From assembly GCF_001274875.1 (NCBI RefSeq), contig NZ_CP010899.1, positions 1,054,001 through 1,118,000 of the forward strand: a DNA stretch of 64,000 nucleotides. Direction: 5' to 3'. Position numbers and translations under genes: made by a program. Position 1 is the stretch's first letter, and every line of letters begins with the position of its first letter. The stretch comes from Spiroplasma kunkelii CR2-3x (lineage in GTDB: Bacteria; Bacillota_I; Bacilli_A; Mycoplasmatales; Mycoplasmataceae). The notes under the pieces are model-generated. The model saw nothing but the letters and a program-made list of their open reading frames with translations. It did no database searches and was not told the DNA's origin. Positions 1-13,087 of this stretch are shown here, piece after piece.

Positions 1-210
1 TATTCATCTAAATTCATTTAACAATGCACGACCAATTTCTCGCATAAAAATAGTGCCATAATTATCTTCTGCTGTTGAAATTTTATTAATGTCATTTCTA
101 TTTTTAAATAGCATCTGCCTCTTGCGCTTATAATTCTTTCTCTCGCGCTCATTGTAAACCCACATCAGGTCTTTTCTGAAAATCAATGCCACTTGATGTC
201 ACAACTTCAT
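1..210 (-). CDS. Small hypothetical protein, runs off the window, possibly frameshifted
   Basis: Reads from an ATG at 210 (or a GTG at 192) through the window start, because the codon at 4-6 is TGA (Trp). The product is lysine/arginine-rich in the middle (YNERERKNYKRKRQ) and I recognise no family. A second reading begins with an ATG at 259, only 2 bases after the stop of the upstream gene, and encodes MENKKITTSELNRKYFDEVV before closing near 128. The two frames together look like one gene (start at 259, coupled to the upstream gene) broken by a frameshift around 150-190. No good Shine-Dalgarno sequence is seen for 210. The 3' end lies outside the window. Confidence 0.4.
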
Positions 211-261
211 CAAAATATTTACGATTTAATTCGGATGTTGTGATTTTTTTATTTTCCATTC

Positions 262-2286
262 TTAATTCTTGACCACTTTATTGCTACTACTTATTGTTTC
301 AATCTTTTCATTATTAGAGTTTTCAACTAAAAATCCATCAATAACCTTTTTTCCTTCAGCACGATATTTTTCAATTAAAATCTGTGGTAATGGTTTAGGT
401 TTTACTTTTTTATTATTAATTTTTTTTTGATAACGCCGTTCTTTACGCATATTTTTTTGAATTAATTTTTCTTTTAATAAACGTTGATGAAGTTGTTCTA
501 ACTGATTACGATGAATTTCACGAATTTCACGAGGATGATATCCTGCATAAGTGTATTGATTTTCCGTTAAATCAACTGTTAAATCAGGTGTTTTTGTCGA
601 ATCAGCATAATCAATTTGATAATCTTTTAATTCTTTCCGTGTATATAAAATCAAATCTGTGTCTTTTCTTTTAGTAGGAATAAATGTTTGATTATTTACT
701 TCTGCTATTAAATTAAATTGTTTTTTTGTTATTTTTAAATTAGAAATTTTATCATTACTTTTTTTATAATCATTACCATATTTTAACTTTTTTAAATTAG
801 GGCGTTTTTTAGGATCAATAATTGAAATATAATCATTTTTATTTTTTTGTGTTTGTTCAATCAATATTTGATTATTGCTAGACCCTATTGTTTTAGTAGA
901 TACACTATTTTGACTAGCTCCATTCAAGAATGGTTGCTTTTGCTTACTACTAATTGCATTTGTGAAAGTTAAATTTGACACAATTGCTTCATTTTTTTCT
1001 ACTGATAATTTTGACTTAATTTTCTTTGATGATTTTATCATTAATGGATTAATTTGTCTAGTAATATCAGGTTCTAAATAAAGATCAGTTTTAAAAATTG
1101 GTTTTCGTTTTAGTTCTTCTTTTATAAAATTACGAATATATTTACCACCAATTTGTTTCTTAGTTTTTCCTAAACTACGGGATAATGATTTTTTGATTAT
1201 TTGATCACGTTTTTTAATAACATGTTCCGGATTAATCACAATTGGTGTCTCATTTTTATCTTTTTTATGTGTGATTTGCTTCATATGTTGTTTTCACTCT
1301 GAAGGATGTCAATTTCGACGTGACAACAATTCTAATTGATTTTTACTTAAATTCATTTGATCTTTAATTTCATCTAATGACCGTGGTTTAAGATCCCGAT
1401 TTGATAAAGAATAATCTTCTTCTGGATGATAACCTTCTCGCGCTCGATTTGAATATGGATTAAAATCATGTTTAGTATTATCTCGTCGTGATAACAATCA
1501 TAATTGATTTTGATTTAATCCTCAATTATTTGCATGTTCTTTCAATTGTTCATTAAATCCTTTTAATGATTCAATTGTTTCCTCGTTTTTACTGTCATTT
1601 TTTAAACCTTGTGTTTGACTTTGAAATCGTCCATAATGTTCATTGCGTTGTAGAATTAATCGTTGCTGATTTGGATTTAACTTACTAATAATATTTTCAG
1701 TTTCTTCTGATAAAGGAAATACTTTATCAGACTTTATATTCTCATCTAAGGTTAGTTCATTCTTAACAACTTGTTCAGTTGGTAAACTTGCTAAAACAGA
1801 TTCATTATTATTTAAAAAAGCTTGACGTGGTTGTTTTATCTCTGATTCAATTGCTTCTTCTGATGCTTGATAACGACGAACAACTCGCGATGGAAATAAG
1901 TCTTCAACTCGCGATAATTTTCGTTTTGACAATAATCTTAACTGACTAGGATTTAGTCCCATTGTTTTCTTGCTACTCGTTGCATTTTTTGCCAATTCTT
2001 TTTTAAATAATGATGATTTTTTACTTGAGGTTTTTTTAAATTGTGCATTTTCTCCTAATAATAATTTAACAAATTTTTCATATTCTTTTTCATAACGTTG
2101 ATTTCAATTAATTTCACTATTTGAATTCAAATTTTGATATTCTTCCATTAACTTTAAATATGGTTCTGACTTTTTCCAAGACTTAGTTAACATTTTAATA
2201 AGCATTGTTTCATTAACATTTATTTTTAAATTATTATTAACTTCTTGTAATTGTTTTGTTTCATTCAATTTCTTACTAGCCATCAT
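262..2286 (-). CDS. Hypothetical protein with NPxQLxLLSRR repeats
   Basis: 674 residues when TGA is Trp; in the standard code it breaks into five pieces, all in one frame. It starts at the first of two ATGs (MMASKKLN) behind a TTTGAGGT ribosome site, with a TATAAT-like box at 2305-2310. It is highly charged and lacks membrane segments or a signal peptide. A short motif recurs in the middle: GLNPSQLRLLSKR, KLNPNQQRLILQR, GLNQNQLWLLSRR and NLSKNQLELLSRR. Near two of them sit GYHPEE/GYHPRE motifs. The C-terminal third is very basic and glutamine-rich. No family recognised. The neighbouring ruvX has its own terminator, so this gene is probably transcribed separately. Confidence 0.75.
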
Positions 2287-2390
2287 TTTACCTCAAATTT
2301 TTAAATTATAACCTTCAATAAATTCTTTCTCTAAAATTATATCATTTTTTTCTTGCTTTTGATATCAATACTTGTATAATTAAATATTTA

Positions 2391-2419
2391 AAAAATAAAA
2401 GAGAATGACTCTTTTATTT
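2391..2419 (-). terminator. Rho-independent terminator of alaS-ruvX
   Basis: An 11-bp inverted repeat (aaataaaagag / ctcttttattt) with a 5-base loop is followed on the minus strand by a T run. The ruvX stop codon lies inside the stem. Confidence 0.8.
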
Positions 2420-2833
2420 CTGTTGTAAATATGCTTCTAAAATTAATTGCGCTGCTAAACTATCTTTTTTTTGTTTTCGTTTTTGGCGCGAAAGATTTGC
2501 TTCAAACATTATTTGATGAGCTTGACGTGTTGTTAACCGTTCATCAACTAAGTAAATTGTTATCGTTGCTTCTAATAATGGTTTTAAAATATCAACAAAA
2601 TCATTAACCATTAAAGCACGAGGTCCAATTGTATTATTCATATTTTTTGGATAGCCAATAATAATATCACTAAATTGGTTTGTTGTAATTAACTCCGCTA
2701 AATATTGCGCTGCTTGTGCAAAATCATTTTCTGGAAAGCGATAAACACCATACCCACTTGCAATCACTCCCCGACTTGTTGCTAAGCCTAGTGTTTTACT
2801 ACCAACATCAACTCCCAAATAATACTTAACCAT
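2414..2833 (-). CDS. ruvX: Putative pre-16S rRNA nuclease / Holliday junction resolvase-like protein RuvX (YqgF)
   Basis: 139 residues, the usual size of this RNase H-fold family. The N-terminus YYLGVDVGSKTLGLATS carries the first catalytic Asp, the middle has IIIGYPKNMN, and VDERLTTRQA provides the conserved DERLTT acidic motif. The C-terminus KKDSLAAQLILEAYL matches the usual D-x-x-AA-x-IL helix. In bacteria RuvX/YqgF takes part in 16S rRNA 5' maturation; a recombination role has also been proposed. It starts 8 bases inside the end of alaS, so the two are translationally coupled, and a terminator follows at once. Confidence 0.93.
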   Translation of the reverse strand: MVKYYLGVDVGSKTLGLATSRGVIASGYGVYRFPENDFAQAAQYLAELITTNQFSDIIIGYPKNMNNTIGPRALMVNDFVDILKPLLEATITIYLVDERLTTRQAHQIMFEANLSRQKRKQKKDSLAAQLILEAYLQQK

Positions 2834-5582
2834 GATGTTTTAAAAATTCTAGAGGGTCAGCAAATAATTTAACAAGTAAAGTTTTGTCTTTATTGTTAAA
2901 ACCACTTTGAGCAACACTATTATTGCCGCCACCTTTACCACCTAATAATGAATTTAATTGTTGAATAATTTTTCCAGCTTGATAACGATCGTGTAAATCA
3001 TCACTAACACCAACAATTAATGTGGATTGTTTTTCATCACTAACATCAACGAAAAAAAATAGTAAGTTTTGATATCGAACCTTATAATCATCAATTAACA
3101 CTTTTAAAGCATTAATATCAACTTTTGCTGTAAATTGATGAGTTAAAACATTAATTCCATTTTTAGTTTGTGGTAACAAGGTATTATATTGTTTGACAAA
3201 TTGTTGAATTAAAATATTATCATATTTTTTTTGTCAATGTTTAAAATCTTCTTTAAATTGTGCTACTAACTCTTTTAACTGTTTTCAGTTTGTTTTTGAA
3301 ACAGTTAAATTACTAATTTGTTCTCAAGTTTGCTCTAAACGTTGGTCAAGTAATGCTTTCTTACCTTGATTATACTTATCAAAATAATTAATTGCTTCAG
3401 TTTTTTCTTTTAAAAATTGTTCATTTAGATAACTAGCAATTGTTTTATTTGAGGTAATAGCATTAATTCGAAATGTTCCAACTCCTTTTGATTCCAAACC
3501 AGTTACTAGTAAATCTTCAATATCTTGTGAATTAGTCACATGGGTTCCTCCACAAAGTTCACAAGAATAAGTACCAAATTTAACAATTCGAACCTCAGCA
3601 TCATATTTTTCTGTAAAAAAAGCTAAAGCATGATGCACATCTAATGCTGTTTGCATATCAGTATAAATAACTTCACAAGGAATTGCAGCCTTAATTGCTT
3701 TTGTAACAGAAACTTCTACATCTATAATTTCCGCTGGTGTAATTGCTTGATTATGTGTAATGTCAATTCGTAAACGTTCATCATCGTTATAAGAACCAGT
3801 TTGCATAACATGGTTTCCTAACACTTCTCGTAAAGCAGCATGAATTAAATGTGTTCCTGAATGATTTTTCCGCGTATAAAAACGACGATCACTGTCAATT
3901 GACGCATTGACAAAATCTCCAATCTTAAGTGTCCCTTCAACTTTGACAAAATGTAAATGCTGTTTATTTGGCCCTTGTTTTACATCAATAACATAAGCTG
4001 TCGTATTGTCTTTTAAAATTAATCCGTGATCAGCAGCTTGTCCGCCTTTTTCAGCATAAAATGGTGTCTCTTTTAAAATGATATATCCTGTTGTGTTAGT
4101 TAATTTTGTGACTGGTTTATCATCAGCAAACATAAAGACAATTTCTGTATTATTAACTTGTTCATCTTCATAACCAACAAATTGACTAGCAACATCTAAC
4201 TTGGTAAAAAGTTCGCTTTGTAAATGAATTGCTTTAATATCTTTTTGATTAGTACGTGAAATTGTTTTCGCATTTTCTAATAATTCATCAAAACCAACAC
4301 GATCAACACTAATCCCTGATTCGTGTGCTTCTTCTTCAATTAATTCAATTGGAAAACCATAACTTTCAAATAAACGAAAGGCATGTTCTTTTGAAATAGT
4401 ACCATATTTTGTTTTAACTTCATTAAAAAGTTTGTTTCCTTGTTCTAACGTTCTTAAAAATTTATTTTCTTCATCTAACACAACTTGTTCAACAATTGGT
4501 TGTTTTTCAACTAAATAAGAATAATATTCTTGCATAATGTTAACTACTGTTCCCACTAATTTAAATAAAAATGGTTCTGTTAAATCAATTTTTTTCCCAT
4601 ATAAACTAGCACGACGAATTAAACGCCGAATAACATAACCGCGATCTTTATTTCCCGGAAAAGCACCATCAGCAATTGCAAAAGTAACTGCCCGAATATG
4701 ATCAGCAATTACTTTAAATGCAGTATTAATTTTTAATTGTTCTGAATCATTGTTAAACAATGCTGTTTCATCATAATGATATTTTCCATTTACTAATTTT
4801 TCAATCGCTTTAATAATTGGCATAAACAAATCAGTTTCAAAATTAGTTGGTGTTTCTTGAATAATTGAAGTAATTCGTTCTAATCCAGCACCAGTATCAA
4901 TATTTTTTCGTGGTAAGTCAGTATATGTTCCATCACCATTATTATTATATTGTGAAAAAACAATATTTCAAACTTCCAAATAACGATCATTTTCTAAATC
5001 ATCTTGTAATAACTTTAATCCTAATTGCTCAGGATCATATTTTTCCCCACGATCATAAAAAATTTCGGTATTAGGTCCGCACGGTCCGGTCCCAATTTCT
5101 CAAAAATTAGTATCCTTATCACCTTTAATAATTCGTTCATCACTTAAACCAATTACATTGCGTCAAATTTCATAAGCTTCTTTATCATCTTTATAAATTG
5201 TGACATATAATTTGGCAGGATCAAACCCAATTCATTTTTTATCAGTTAAAAATTCTCAAGCATACATAATTGCTTCTTTTTTAAAGTAATCACCAATTGA
5301 AAAATTACCAAGCATTTCAAACAAAGTATGATGACGTGCTGTATAACCAACATTTTCAATATCATTAGTTCGAATTGATTTTTGTGAATTTATCAAGCGT
5401 GGTGATGATGGTGTTTTTCGCCCATCAAAATATGGCTTTAACGTCGCCACACCAGAGTTAATTCATAATAATGACGGATCATCAACAGGAATTAATGATA
5501 CTGAAGGTAATTCATAATGATCCTTACTGCGAAAAAAATCTAACCACATTCTTCGAATTGCATTTGCTGTAAATTTTGTCAT
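2826..5582 (-). CDS. alaS: Alanine--tRNA ligase
   Basis: 918 residues with TGA = Trp. The N-terminus [17 protein letters not shown] and the class II motif region ([19 protein letters not shown]) mark the aminoacylation domain. The editing/second domain carries the zinc or metal ligands [11 protein letters not shown] and CELCGGTHV, which deacylate mischarged Ser/Gly-tRNA(Ala). The C-terminal part (RFAD-like [14 protein letters not shown]) is the oligomerisation/DHHA1 domain. It charges tRNA(Ala) in the cytoplasm. The stop overlaps the ruvX start by 8 bases. All domains are present, so the gene looks intact. Confidence 0.96.
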
Positions 5583-5677
5583 TTTAATATTCCCTTCTAT
5601 TTCATAATTAATTAATAGGATTATAGCATACCAAACGAAAAAAACTTTTTTATTTCAAAGAAGTTCTTACTAAAATC

Positions 5678-6907
5678 CTATTTTCGATATCCTCGAACCA
5701 ATAAATAAAACGAAACTAATAAAATATTAACAAAGAAGAAAGTTGTAATTACTATCACAACGGCTGGATATTGAAAATATTGACGAAATATTGTTCACAT
5801 TAAGGTTTGTCAAAGTAAACCAATTACTAATCATGTTAGCATTTGAACAAACATTAATAAATTATATGAAAATTCTTTTAAACGTGCTAAACAAAACAAC
5901 ATAAAATAAAGGGGAATAAAACTAATGATCATTAATCCTATTGCAACTACTAAAAGAATTCAGTTAGCTCTAACATACCCCGTTGTTGACGTGAAGGAAG
6001 GGAAAATCATAATTACAATAAAACCAATCATTAATAAAATCATTCCAATGTTGCTTCCTAAGCGTTGACGAAGTTCCCGACGAGAAGAAATATTAATGTA
6101 TCCTAATCATTGCATAAAATGAGTTACAAATCCACCACGGTGTCCTGCTGATGATGGTAATAATAATTCAATTGCAATGCGAATTGATAATCCAATCACA
6201 ACATTAGCAACAGCAAGGGGCATCACAAAAATAATTAATACTGCTCCTGCTTGCATAATTGTTGGTGCTTGCGCAAAAAGCGTTCCTAAGCCATCTTGAT
6301 TAATTATTAAACCTAATATTGAAAACACATTTGGTTGATATTTTACATTGTTTATTCAAGTTGCCAATCCTTGACCATTAATTAAATTATATCAATAAAG
6401 TTTTTCACGCAGTACAAAAGAAAAACTATCAGCAATGGCAATGAAAAATAATCCTAAAAATAAGGATAGATATAAAATAAAGCCACCAATTTTTGTCATT
6501 CATTTACCAACTAATAAACGAACATTTCATTTTCAATGTGTTGTTTTTATATTTGTTAGTAAGACAATAAGAAAAATTGCTATTCCAACTGTAATTAATG
6601 TAAAAATAGGAACAAAAATATATAAATCAATTACTCAAAATTTAAAAAGAGCAAATCCATTTAAACTAAAAACTGCTTGAAAAGAACCATATGATAATAA
6701 AAAATTTAAAATATTATAAGCACTATCTCCCTGCAAAATTTCTAATGGATTAGGGTTTAATTCTTTAACGCTTAATGAATTAATAATTTCTTGTTTTAAG
6801 GCTGTTACTTGTTGATTTAATGTTGGAACAACTGCTCCAGCTATAATAATTACAATTCCTGCTAAAAATAATATAGTACTAAATTTTAATCAAGACTTTA
6901 ATGCCAT
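5678..6907 (-). CDS. Polytopic membrane protein of unknown function
   Basis: 409 residues starting at an ATG 3 bases after an AGGAG site. The N-terminus (LKFSTILFLAGIVIIIAGAV) is a membrane anchor followed by an extracellular stretch of about 50 residues. Further hydrophobic segments follow near residues 90-110, 130-150, 200-240 and 270-400, giving perhaps seven or eight in all. The C-terminus is basic (VRGYRK). No catalytic or transporter signature is visible. It sits between alaS and the RelA-type gene in the same direction, in a conserved-looking core block. A permease-like or protein-folding role cannot be told from sequence. Confidence 0.75.
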
Positions 6908-7000
6908 AGTCTCCTCCATGTTTCTAAATAACTATAGTTATATTATACCAATAAAACAAGGAAGATGATATTTTTTATTTATTCTGAAGTTATTAACAAA

Positions 7001-9250
7001 TTACATCATAACTCTTTCTACTACTTTAATATCTGGAATGGCTAATAATGATGACCGAATTTGTTGCAAGCGGTCAGCATTACTAACCTTAATAATTGTT
7101 TTAATTGTTAAATTCATTAAATCACCAGAAACATTAGCACTCATCATTTGAACCATTGCATTTAAATGACTTAATACTTTTGTCACATCAACTAGTAAGG
7201 CAGGTCGATCAATTGCTTCGATTCGAATTGCACAATCATATTGTTTATTTTTACAAACTGCTTCATTTCAACTAACTTCAACTTGGCGGTCTTGCTTATC
7301 ACCGCTTTGAATATTACGACAAGTTTTTAAATGAACTTTAATCCCTTCAGCTTTAGAAACATAACCAGTAATGTCTTCATATGGAATTGGCAAACAACAT
7401 TGTGAAATAACAACTTTAATACTTGAAATACCTTGGACAATGATATCATCTTTTAATTGCGCTTTTTTATATTGTTTATCTTGTAATTTTTTTAAAATTT
7501 TTTCATTTTGACTTGTTTCGTGATCTAAATAAACTAAATTAATTGCTTCTTCTAAAGTATATTCATCATTAGCAACATCTAACAAAAAATCTTCAATATT
7601 ATTAAAATTAATTGCATGTAATCGTTCTAACTGTGTTTCTGGATCAACTAATTTTCATTTTAAATCTTTTTTTGCAATATATTCTTCAATTTGTGCTTTT
7701 GTTTGTTTAATTTTCTCTAAATTAACTGATTTAGCATCACTAGTTACTTCAACTAATTCTTTTTTCAAATACTTCTTAATTTTTTGTAGCGCCGATGATG
7801 TTTTTGCGACAACTAATCATGAATAATTTGGTTTTTGAGTTGCTGCTGTTTTAATATCAACCACATCTCCTGATTTTAAAACAGTTGAAATTGGTGAAAA
7901 TAAACCATTAATTTTTGCTCCAATTGTTTTTTCTCCAATTTCAGAATGAATTTTATAAGCAAAGTCCAGAACAGTTGAACCAAATGGTAATGTTACAACC
8001 TTACCATTTGGTGTTAAAACATAAATTAACGAAGAAAAAATATCATTTTGAATAATTTGTTCCATTAAATAATCTGGTTTATAAACTTCTTGTTGAATTT
8101 CATCTCGTTCTTGTACTGAAATATTTTCTAAATCTAAAATCCGTTTAAAAATATCTAATCGTTCATCAATATCTTTTTGTTTTTTTGCAATATCATAATT
8201 TTCCCCTTCTTTATAACGTCAATGCGCTGCTACACCTTGTTCTGCTAATTCATCCATTTCTTCAGTTCGAATTTGAATTTCAAAAATAAGACCATCATCA
8301 GCCGCAATTGTAGTATGCAAAGATTGATATAAATTATGTTTTGGCGTAGCAATATAATCTTTAAAGCGATTATTTAATGGCGTATAATGCTGATGGACAA
8401 AACCTAACACCTTATAACAATCATCAACACTATTTGTAATAATACGAACAGCTAAAATATCATGAATATCATCAAAATTTTTACCAAACTGATTCATTTT
8501 ACGATAAATTGAATAAATTGATTTACTACGTCCATATACTTTTACAGACATCTTTTTCTCAGTAATTAAAATTTGTTTTAATTCTTCAATTTTTTTATTA
8601 ATAGTATTCTCACGCTCTTTATTACTTGATTCTAATAATGAAACAATTTTATTGTATTGCACAGGATTAACAATTTTAAAACTAATATCTTCAATTTCTT
8701 GTTTAACAGCTTTCATTCCTAAGCGATGAGCAATTGCTGAATAAATTTCTAAACTTTCTCGTGCAATAATTTGTTGACGTTCTGGTTTTAAATAACCAAT
8801 TGTTTTTAAATTATGTAAACGATCAGCTAACTTGACAATAATTACGCGAATATCTTTCGCCATTGATAAATATAACTTTCGTAAATATTGTGCCTTAATT
8901 TGTGTCCGATTTTCTTTTGCAAAATAACTAACTTTGGTTACCCCTTCAACTAAATTAGCGATTTCAATCCCAAATAATTCTTGTAATTCTTCAAAGGTAG
9001 CAGGAGTATCCTCTAAAACATCATGTAATAACCCAGCAATTAAAGTTTTTGGTCCCATTCGCCATTGTGCCAAAAAAAAGGTTGTTCATAATGGATGGAT
9101 AATATAGGCTCCTCCGCTATTGCGAACTTGCCCATGGTGTTTTTCTTCAGCATACTGATATGCTTTCTGAATTTCCTTTAATGTTGCTTCATCTTTAATA
9201 TACAACTTAATTTGTGCTAAGACTTCTTCGTATTTAATATCTCAATCCAT
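7001..9250 (-). CDS. relA: Bifunctional (p)ppGpp synthetase/hydrolase, RelA/SpoT homologue
   Basis: 749 residues, typical for long Rsh proteins; one frame with TGA = Trp. The order is as expected: an HD hydrolase domain (IIHPLW, LLHDVLEDT, KLADRLHNLKT), a synthetase domain (GRSKSIYSIYRKM, DIHDILAVRII, YIATPKHNLYQSLHTTI), a TGS domain (VYVLTPNGKVVTLPFGSTVLDFAY) and a C-terminal ACT-type domain (DLMNLTIKTIIKV). It makes and degrades the stringent-response alarmone in the cytosol. It lies 57 bases after apt and downstream of secDF, probably in one operon. The hydrolase motifs look intact, so it may be the only alarmone enzyme the cell needs. The start ATG follows an AAGGGG site. Confidence 0.95.
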
Positions 9251-9307
9251 TATAAACAACCCCTTTATAATTTTCTTATAATAATTATAATTATATCGCG
9301 TTTAGCA

Positions 9308-9820
9308 TTAATATTCAATCAGAGTTTTAATTGGATATGAATATAAATCTTTTTTACAATTCAAATATGTTAAATCAATCACAAAAGCTAAACCAGCAAT
9401 TGTCGCTTGTTCTTGCTTAACTAATTGACACATTGCACGTGCTGTTCCTCCCGATGCTAAAACATCATCAACAATCAGCACACGATCATTTGGTTGTAAA
9501 TCTCCGGCATGAATCTCTAATTGATTTGCCGAATATTCGTAATTATATTTTGCATCAATAACTGTGCGGGATAATTTTCCCGCTTTTCGTACAGGAATAA
9601 ACCGTAAATTGGTAGCAAAACTAACAGCTGGGCCAAACAAAAAACCACGTGCTTCAGGAGCAATAATTACTGTTGCTTTTTGAGCAACAGCATACGCTGC
9701 TAATTGCTTAATTACTATTTTAAAAGCCAAAGCGTTATTTAATAACGGAGTAATATCACGAAAAATAACCCCCGGTTCTGGAAAATTAGGAATATCAACA
9801 ATAAACTTTTTTAGATCCAT
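9308..9820 (-). CDS. apt: Adenine phosphoribosyltransferase
   Basis: 170 residues, the normal length. The PRPP-binding loop VLIVDDVLASGGTA and the N-terminal PNFPEPGVIFRDITPLL signature are both clear. The enzyme converts adenine and PRPP to AMP in purine salvage, which is essential in mollicutes because they lack de novo purine synthesis. The gene lies 25 bases after secDF and 57 before relA in the same direction; Apt next to a Rsh gene is a widespread Firmicutes arrangement. The start ATG follows an AAGAAAGG site. Confidence 0.97.
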   Translation of the reverse strand: MDLKKFIVDIPNFPEPGVIFRDITPLLNNALAFKIVIKQLAAYAVAQKATVIIAPEARGFLFGPAVSFATNLRFIPVRKAGKLSRTVIDAKYNYEYSANQLEIHAGDLQPNDRVLIVDDVLASGGTARAMCQLVKQEQATIAGLAFVIDLTYLNCKKDLYSYPIKTLIEY

Positions 9821-9845
9821 TTTTAAAAATTCCTTTCTTGGTTAA

Positions 9846-12800
9846 TTAATCATTAATTCCAACAACAACTTGTTCATCAACTTCAACACGTTGTGAATCT
9901 AAGTAATTTTTAACACGGATTTTATTTAACGCACGATATTTTTCTAATGCTACTCAAATTGGGATTGCAACAAATAATGTCGCAAACATCCCAATAATTA
10001 AACCAATTAAAATAACAACATTAAAACCAAATCATGTTCCTGAAAAAGCCACTAAAGTAATTAATAAAATTGCAAACATAATTCCTAATGTTAAACAGTG
10101 CTGTAGAATTTGTTTAATTATAATATTAGCAACTTTTTGTAAAAAGTTATGTTCATAATTATAGATCCGAAACTCTTTTTGAATTTCTCTGATGATTTTA
10201 TGGTTTTTACTTTTAATATCTTTTGCCACCAATTCTACCCGGTACAATTGGTCACGATATTTTTTTTTCAATTCTTTTAATTTTAAATCTGGATTTTTAA
10301 CTGCTATTTTTTTTAATTCCTCTTGATAATAAACTTTATGAGCACGACGTAAACTTTTAATTTGAGCACGATGTTCTGACATATAGGCAAAGAATGTTTC
10401 ATACTCACGAATATTAATTGCTTTTTTATTTTGTTTTGCACTCACCATTACCATTGTTCCAAAAGCAATTGCAAACCCAAAAATCATTAAGAACGCAATT
10501 GACATTTCAAAGGTAATTAACAACTGCGTAATAATTGCAATTGCAATAGTAACAATTAACGTAAAAATTGCAGCTAACACCATTCCAACAAATTGTGCTC
10601 AATCTAAACGGAATAATGTATAAACAAAAATACATGCTAAACCAAATGCCAGGCTAATTGCCACAATTTTTAAGATATAACCTTCCATAACTGGATCAGT
10701 TTGTTGTAAAGCTAATGATGTATCACTCGGGCTAGCACCATAAAATGAAGCAATGCTTGATAACAATTCACGTTCAAAAGTACCCTTAGTAATATTTGTA
10801 CTAACAACTAAAATACGGTTACTATTACCAATATATTGTCGTTTAATCACATAAATATTAAAACTAAAATTATGACGTGTTATTTGCCGATACTCTTCAA
10901 TTTGCGCATTTAACTTGGCAATTGCAACTTCATCTGGAACTTGTTTAGACCCATCTGTTCCTCACAAGTCTTCATTAACTGTAATATTAATTCCTGGTTT
11001 AATTGTATTAGCAACATTTGCTTTTCCAGCAAAACCAATTGCTAAGGCAATTATTAACAAAATGATTCCAACAATTGGGGTTCATTTTGTAATATTATAA
11101 AAGGTTCATTTGCCATGTTTTAATTGTTTACGCTTTTTATTTTCTACAGGGGCTGAAACAGAATTATCTGTTTCAGAATTAGCGGGCAGGTTTACTTCAA
11201 CATCAGATGGAAGCTCAGTTGTTGAAGAATTCACTATTTTAACATCCGTAGCTATTTTTCTTGATTGTTTCTTAAACAATCAAGTTCATAATGAAAATCG
11301 TGAAACATCTAACCAACGATATTTTTCTTGTCAATGTAACTTAATGACAATTCAATACATTAACCGCGCTACGGCAAAAACCATAATAATTGCAATAATT
11401 AAACCAACTAATAAAATTGTGGCAAATGATTTAATATTATTAGTTCCTGTTCAAAATAGAGACAGTCCTAATATTACTAAAACAACTAAAGCATCGATAA
11501 AAACAGCAATTGTTTGTTTATTAGCAATTTTTATTGCTGGTTCAAATGGGATGTTATTTTCATACCGCTCACGTTTATACCGTGAAAAGAACAACAAGTT
11601 TCCTTCTAATGATAATCCAAAAGCAATAATTAAGGCGGCGATACTTTCTGGTGAAATTTCAACCTTTAATAAAGATGATAAATATAAGGTTGAAATAATT
11701 GTAAACAATAAAGTTAAGACGGCAATTAATCCAAATAAACGATAATAAACTAATAATACAATAAAAATGGCTAAAACTAGAACACCTAAAATAATCATTG
11801 AAATTTTAAACACATTTGATGAAACAACCGGTAGGATTTCACGATAACCGCGAATAGTAAATTCTAGTCCACTTAGACCCCCATTAACCAAGTTACTAAT
11901 TTGGCGAGCTTCTGTCTCGGTTGATGTTGTAATTTGATTTGAATTTTCGGCTGCACCAGTTCCAATTTTAATTGAATTTCAATTAATAATATATTTTTTA
12001 TATTCTTCAGTTAAAACACTATTATATTCAATAATTTTTTGTAAATATGGTCGCAATGGATCAATATATGCATTTGTTGTAGCACTTTTATCATTTGTAT
12101 CAATTAATAAACGATTTGTTGGTACTGTTGTAAAACGAAAACGACTATCTTCCATTCATGTTCTAATTTGTGAAATTGGATAACGTAATGCTAAATCTAA
12201 CAAATTTCCATGCTGAATTCTAACAGTCCCTGTATCATAATATTCTACATCAAAAATATGATAAATATTTGTTCCATCTGTTGAAAAAACCTTACTACGA
12301 ATATCAACACTAAACAAAGTTGCAATTGCTTGTATATTATAAATATCATGGCGTAAATCATCAATCATTTGACCAATATCAGTTCAAATATATAATGGCT
12401 GTGCTTGTCCGCCTCCTTCTGCTGGTTTTAAACTATTAATAATGCTATTTCATTTTTGTTGATTTTTAATTTTTAAGGTAATAATTGGTCGACGTCCTTG
12501 GTCAACTCCTGTTGTTGAACCAGAGATAACATCACTTAATGGTGTTCGTTCTTTTGTTCCATTATTATCACTAATTAATAAATCTTTTCCCTTATTATCA
12601 GTTAAGTAAATTGCTCCTAATCGTTGAATTATTTTACTTAAGTCATTATAAGATTTAAACCTATCTTTTCCAACAATAACTTCAACAGAATTACGTCCTA
12701 ATGTTTGTAAATATAAATTTTGGTTTGATAAAGGATCTAATTTATTTCGTAATAATTCTAAACCTTTTTTGCTATCTCCATTTGGAGTATCCGGTGAATA

Positions 12801-13049
12801 ATTAGGGTCTCTTTTGTCAAAAACATCAATTTGAACTTGATATCCTCCTGAATAAGCAATTCCTGTTTGATGTGAATAACGAAAACTATCCGCTGAAAAA
12901 AGCGCGGCAATAATCATAGCAATAAATAAAACAATTAACGTTCCAATTCGGATAATTAATCGACTTATTGCTTTTTTATCTTTTGGCTCTTTAATTATTT
13001 TAACTTGTTCTTTCTTTCCCACGCTTGACACCACTATTCTACTTTTCAA
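9846..13049 (-). CDS. secDF: Fused protein translocase subunit SecDF
   Basis: About 1,067 residues in a single frame with many TGA Trp codons. The N-terminus has a membrane segment near residues 30-50 (RIGTLIVLFIAMIIAALFSA). It is followed by the large periplasmic-type SecD domain, then the SecD membrane cluster (GLSGLEFTIRGYREILPVV). A cytoplasmic linker precedes the SecF half, with its first membrane segment (WTPIVGIILLIIALAIGFAG) and the cluster around TLFRLDWAQFVGMVLAAIF. A charged cytoplasmic segment of about 100 residues (REYETFFAYMSEHRAQIKSL onward) splits the SecF membrane helices and is longer than usual. SecDF uses the ion gradient to help complete Sec export. The best start is uncertain: TTG at 13049 or a nearby GTG. 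Confidence 0.93.
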
Positions 13050-13087
13050 CTTTTCTTTATATATTGTACACTATTTCTTATCTAATC

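Noticed and set aside
2826-5582. alaS as a broken pseudogene in the standard code
   Set aside because: All interruptions are TGA; with the Mycoplasma/Spiroplasma code the gene is complete and conserved.
11110-11745. Plus-strand ORF of 211 residues
   Set aside because: Antisense shadow of secDF: low-complexity hydrophobic/isoleucine-rich translation, no ribosome site, while the minus strand is a recognisable SecDF.
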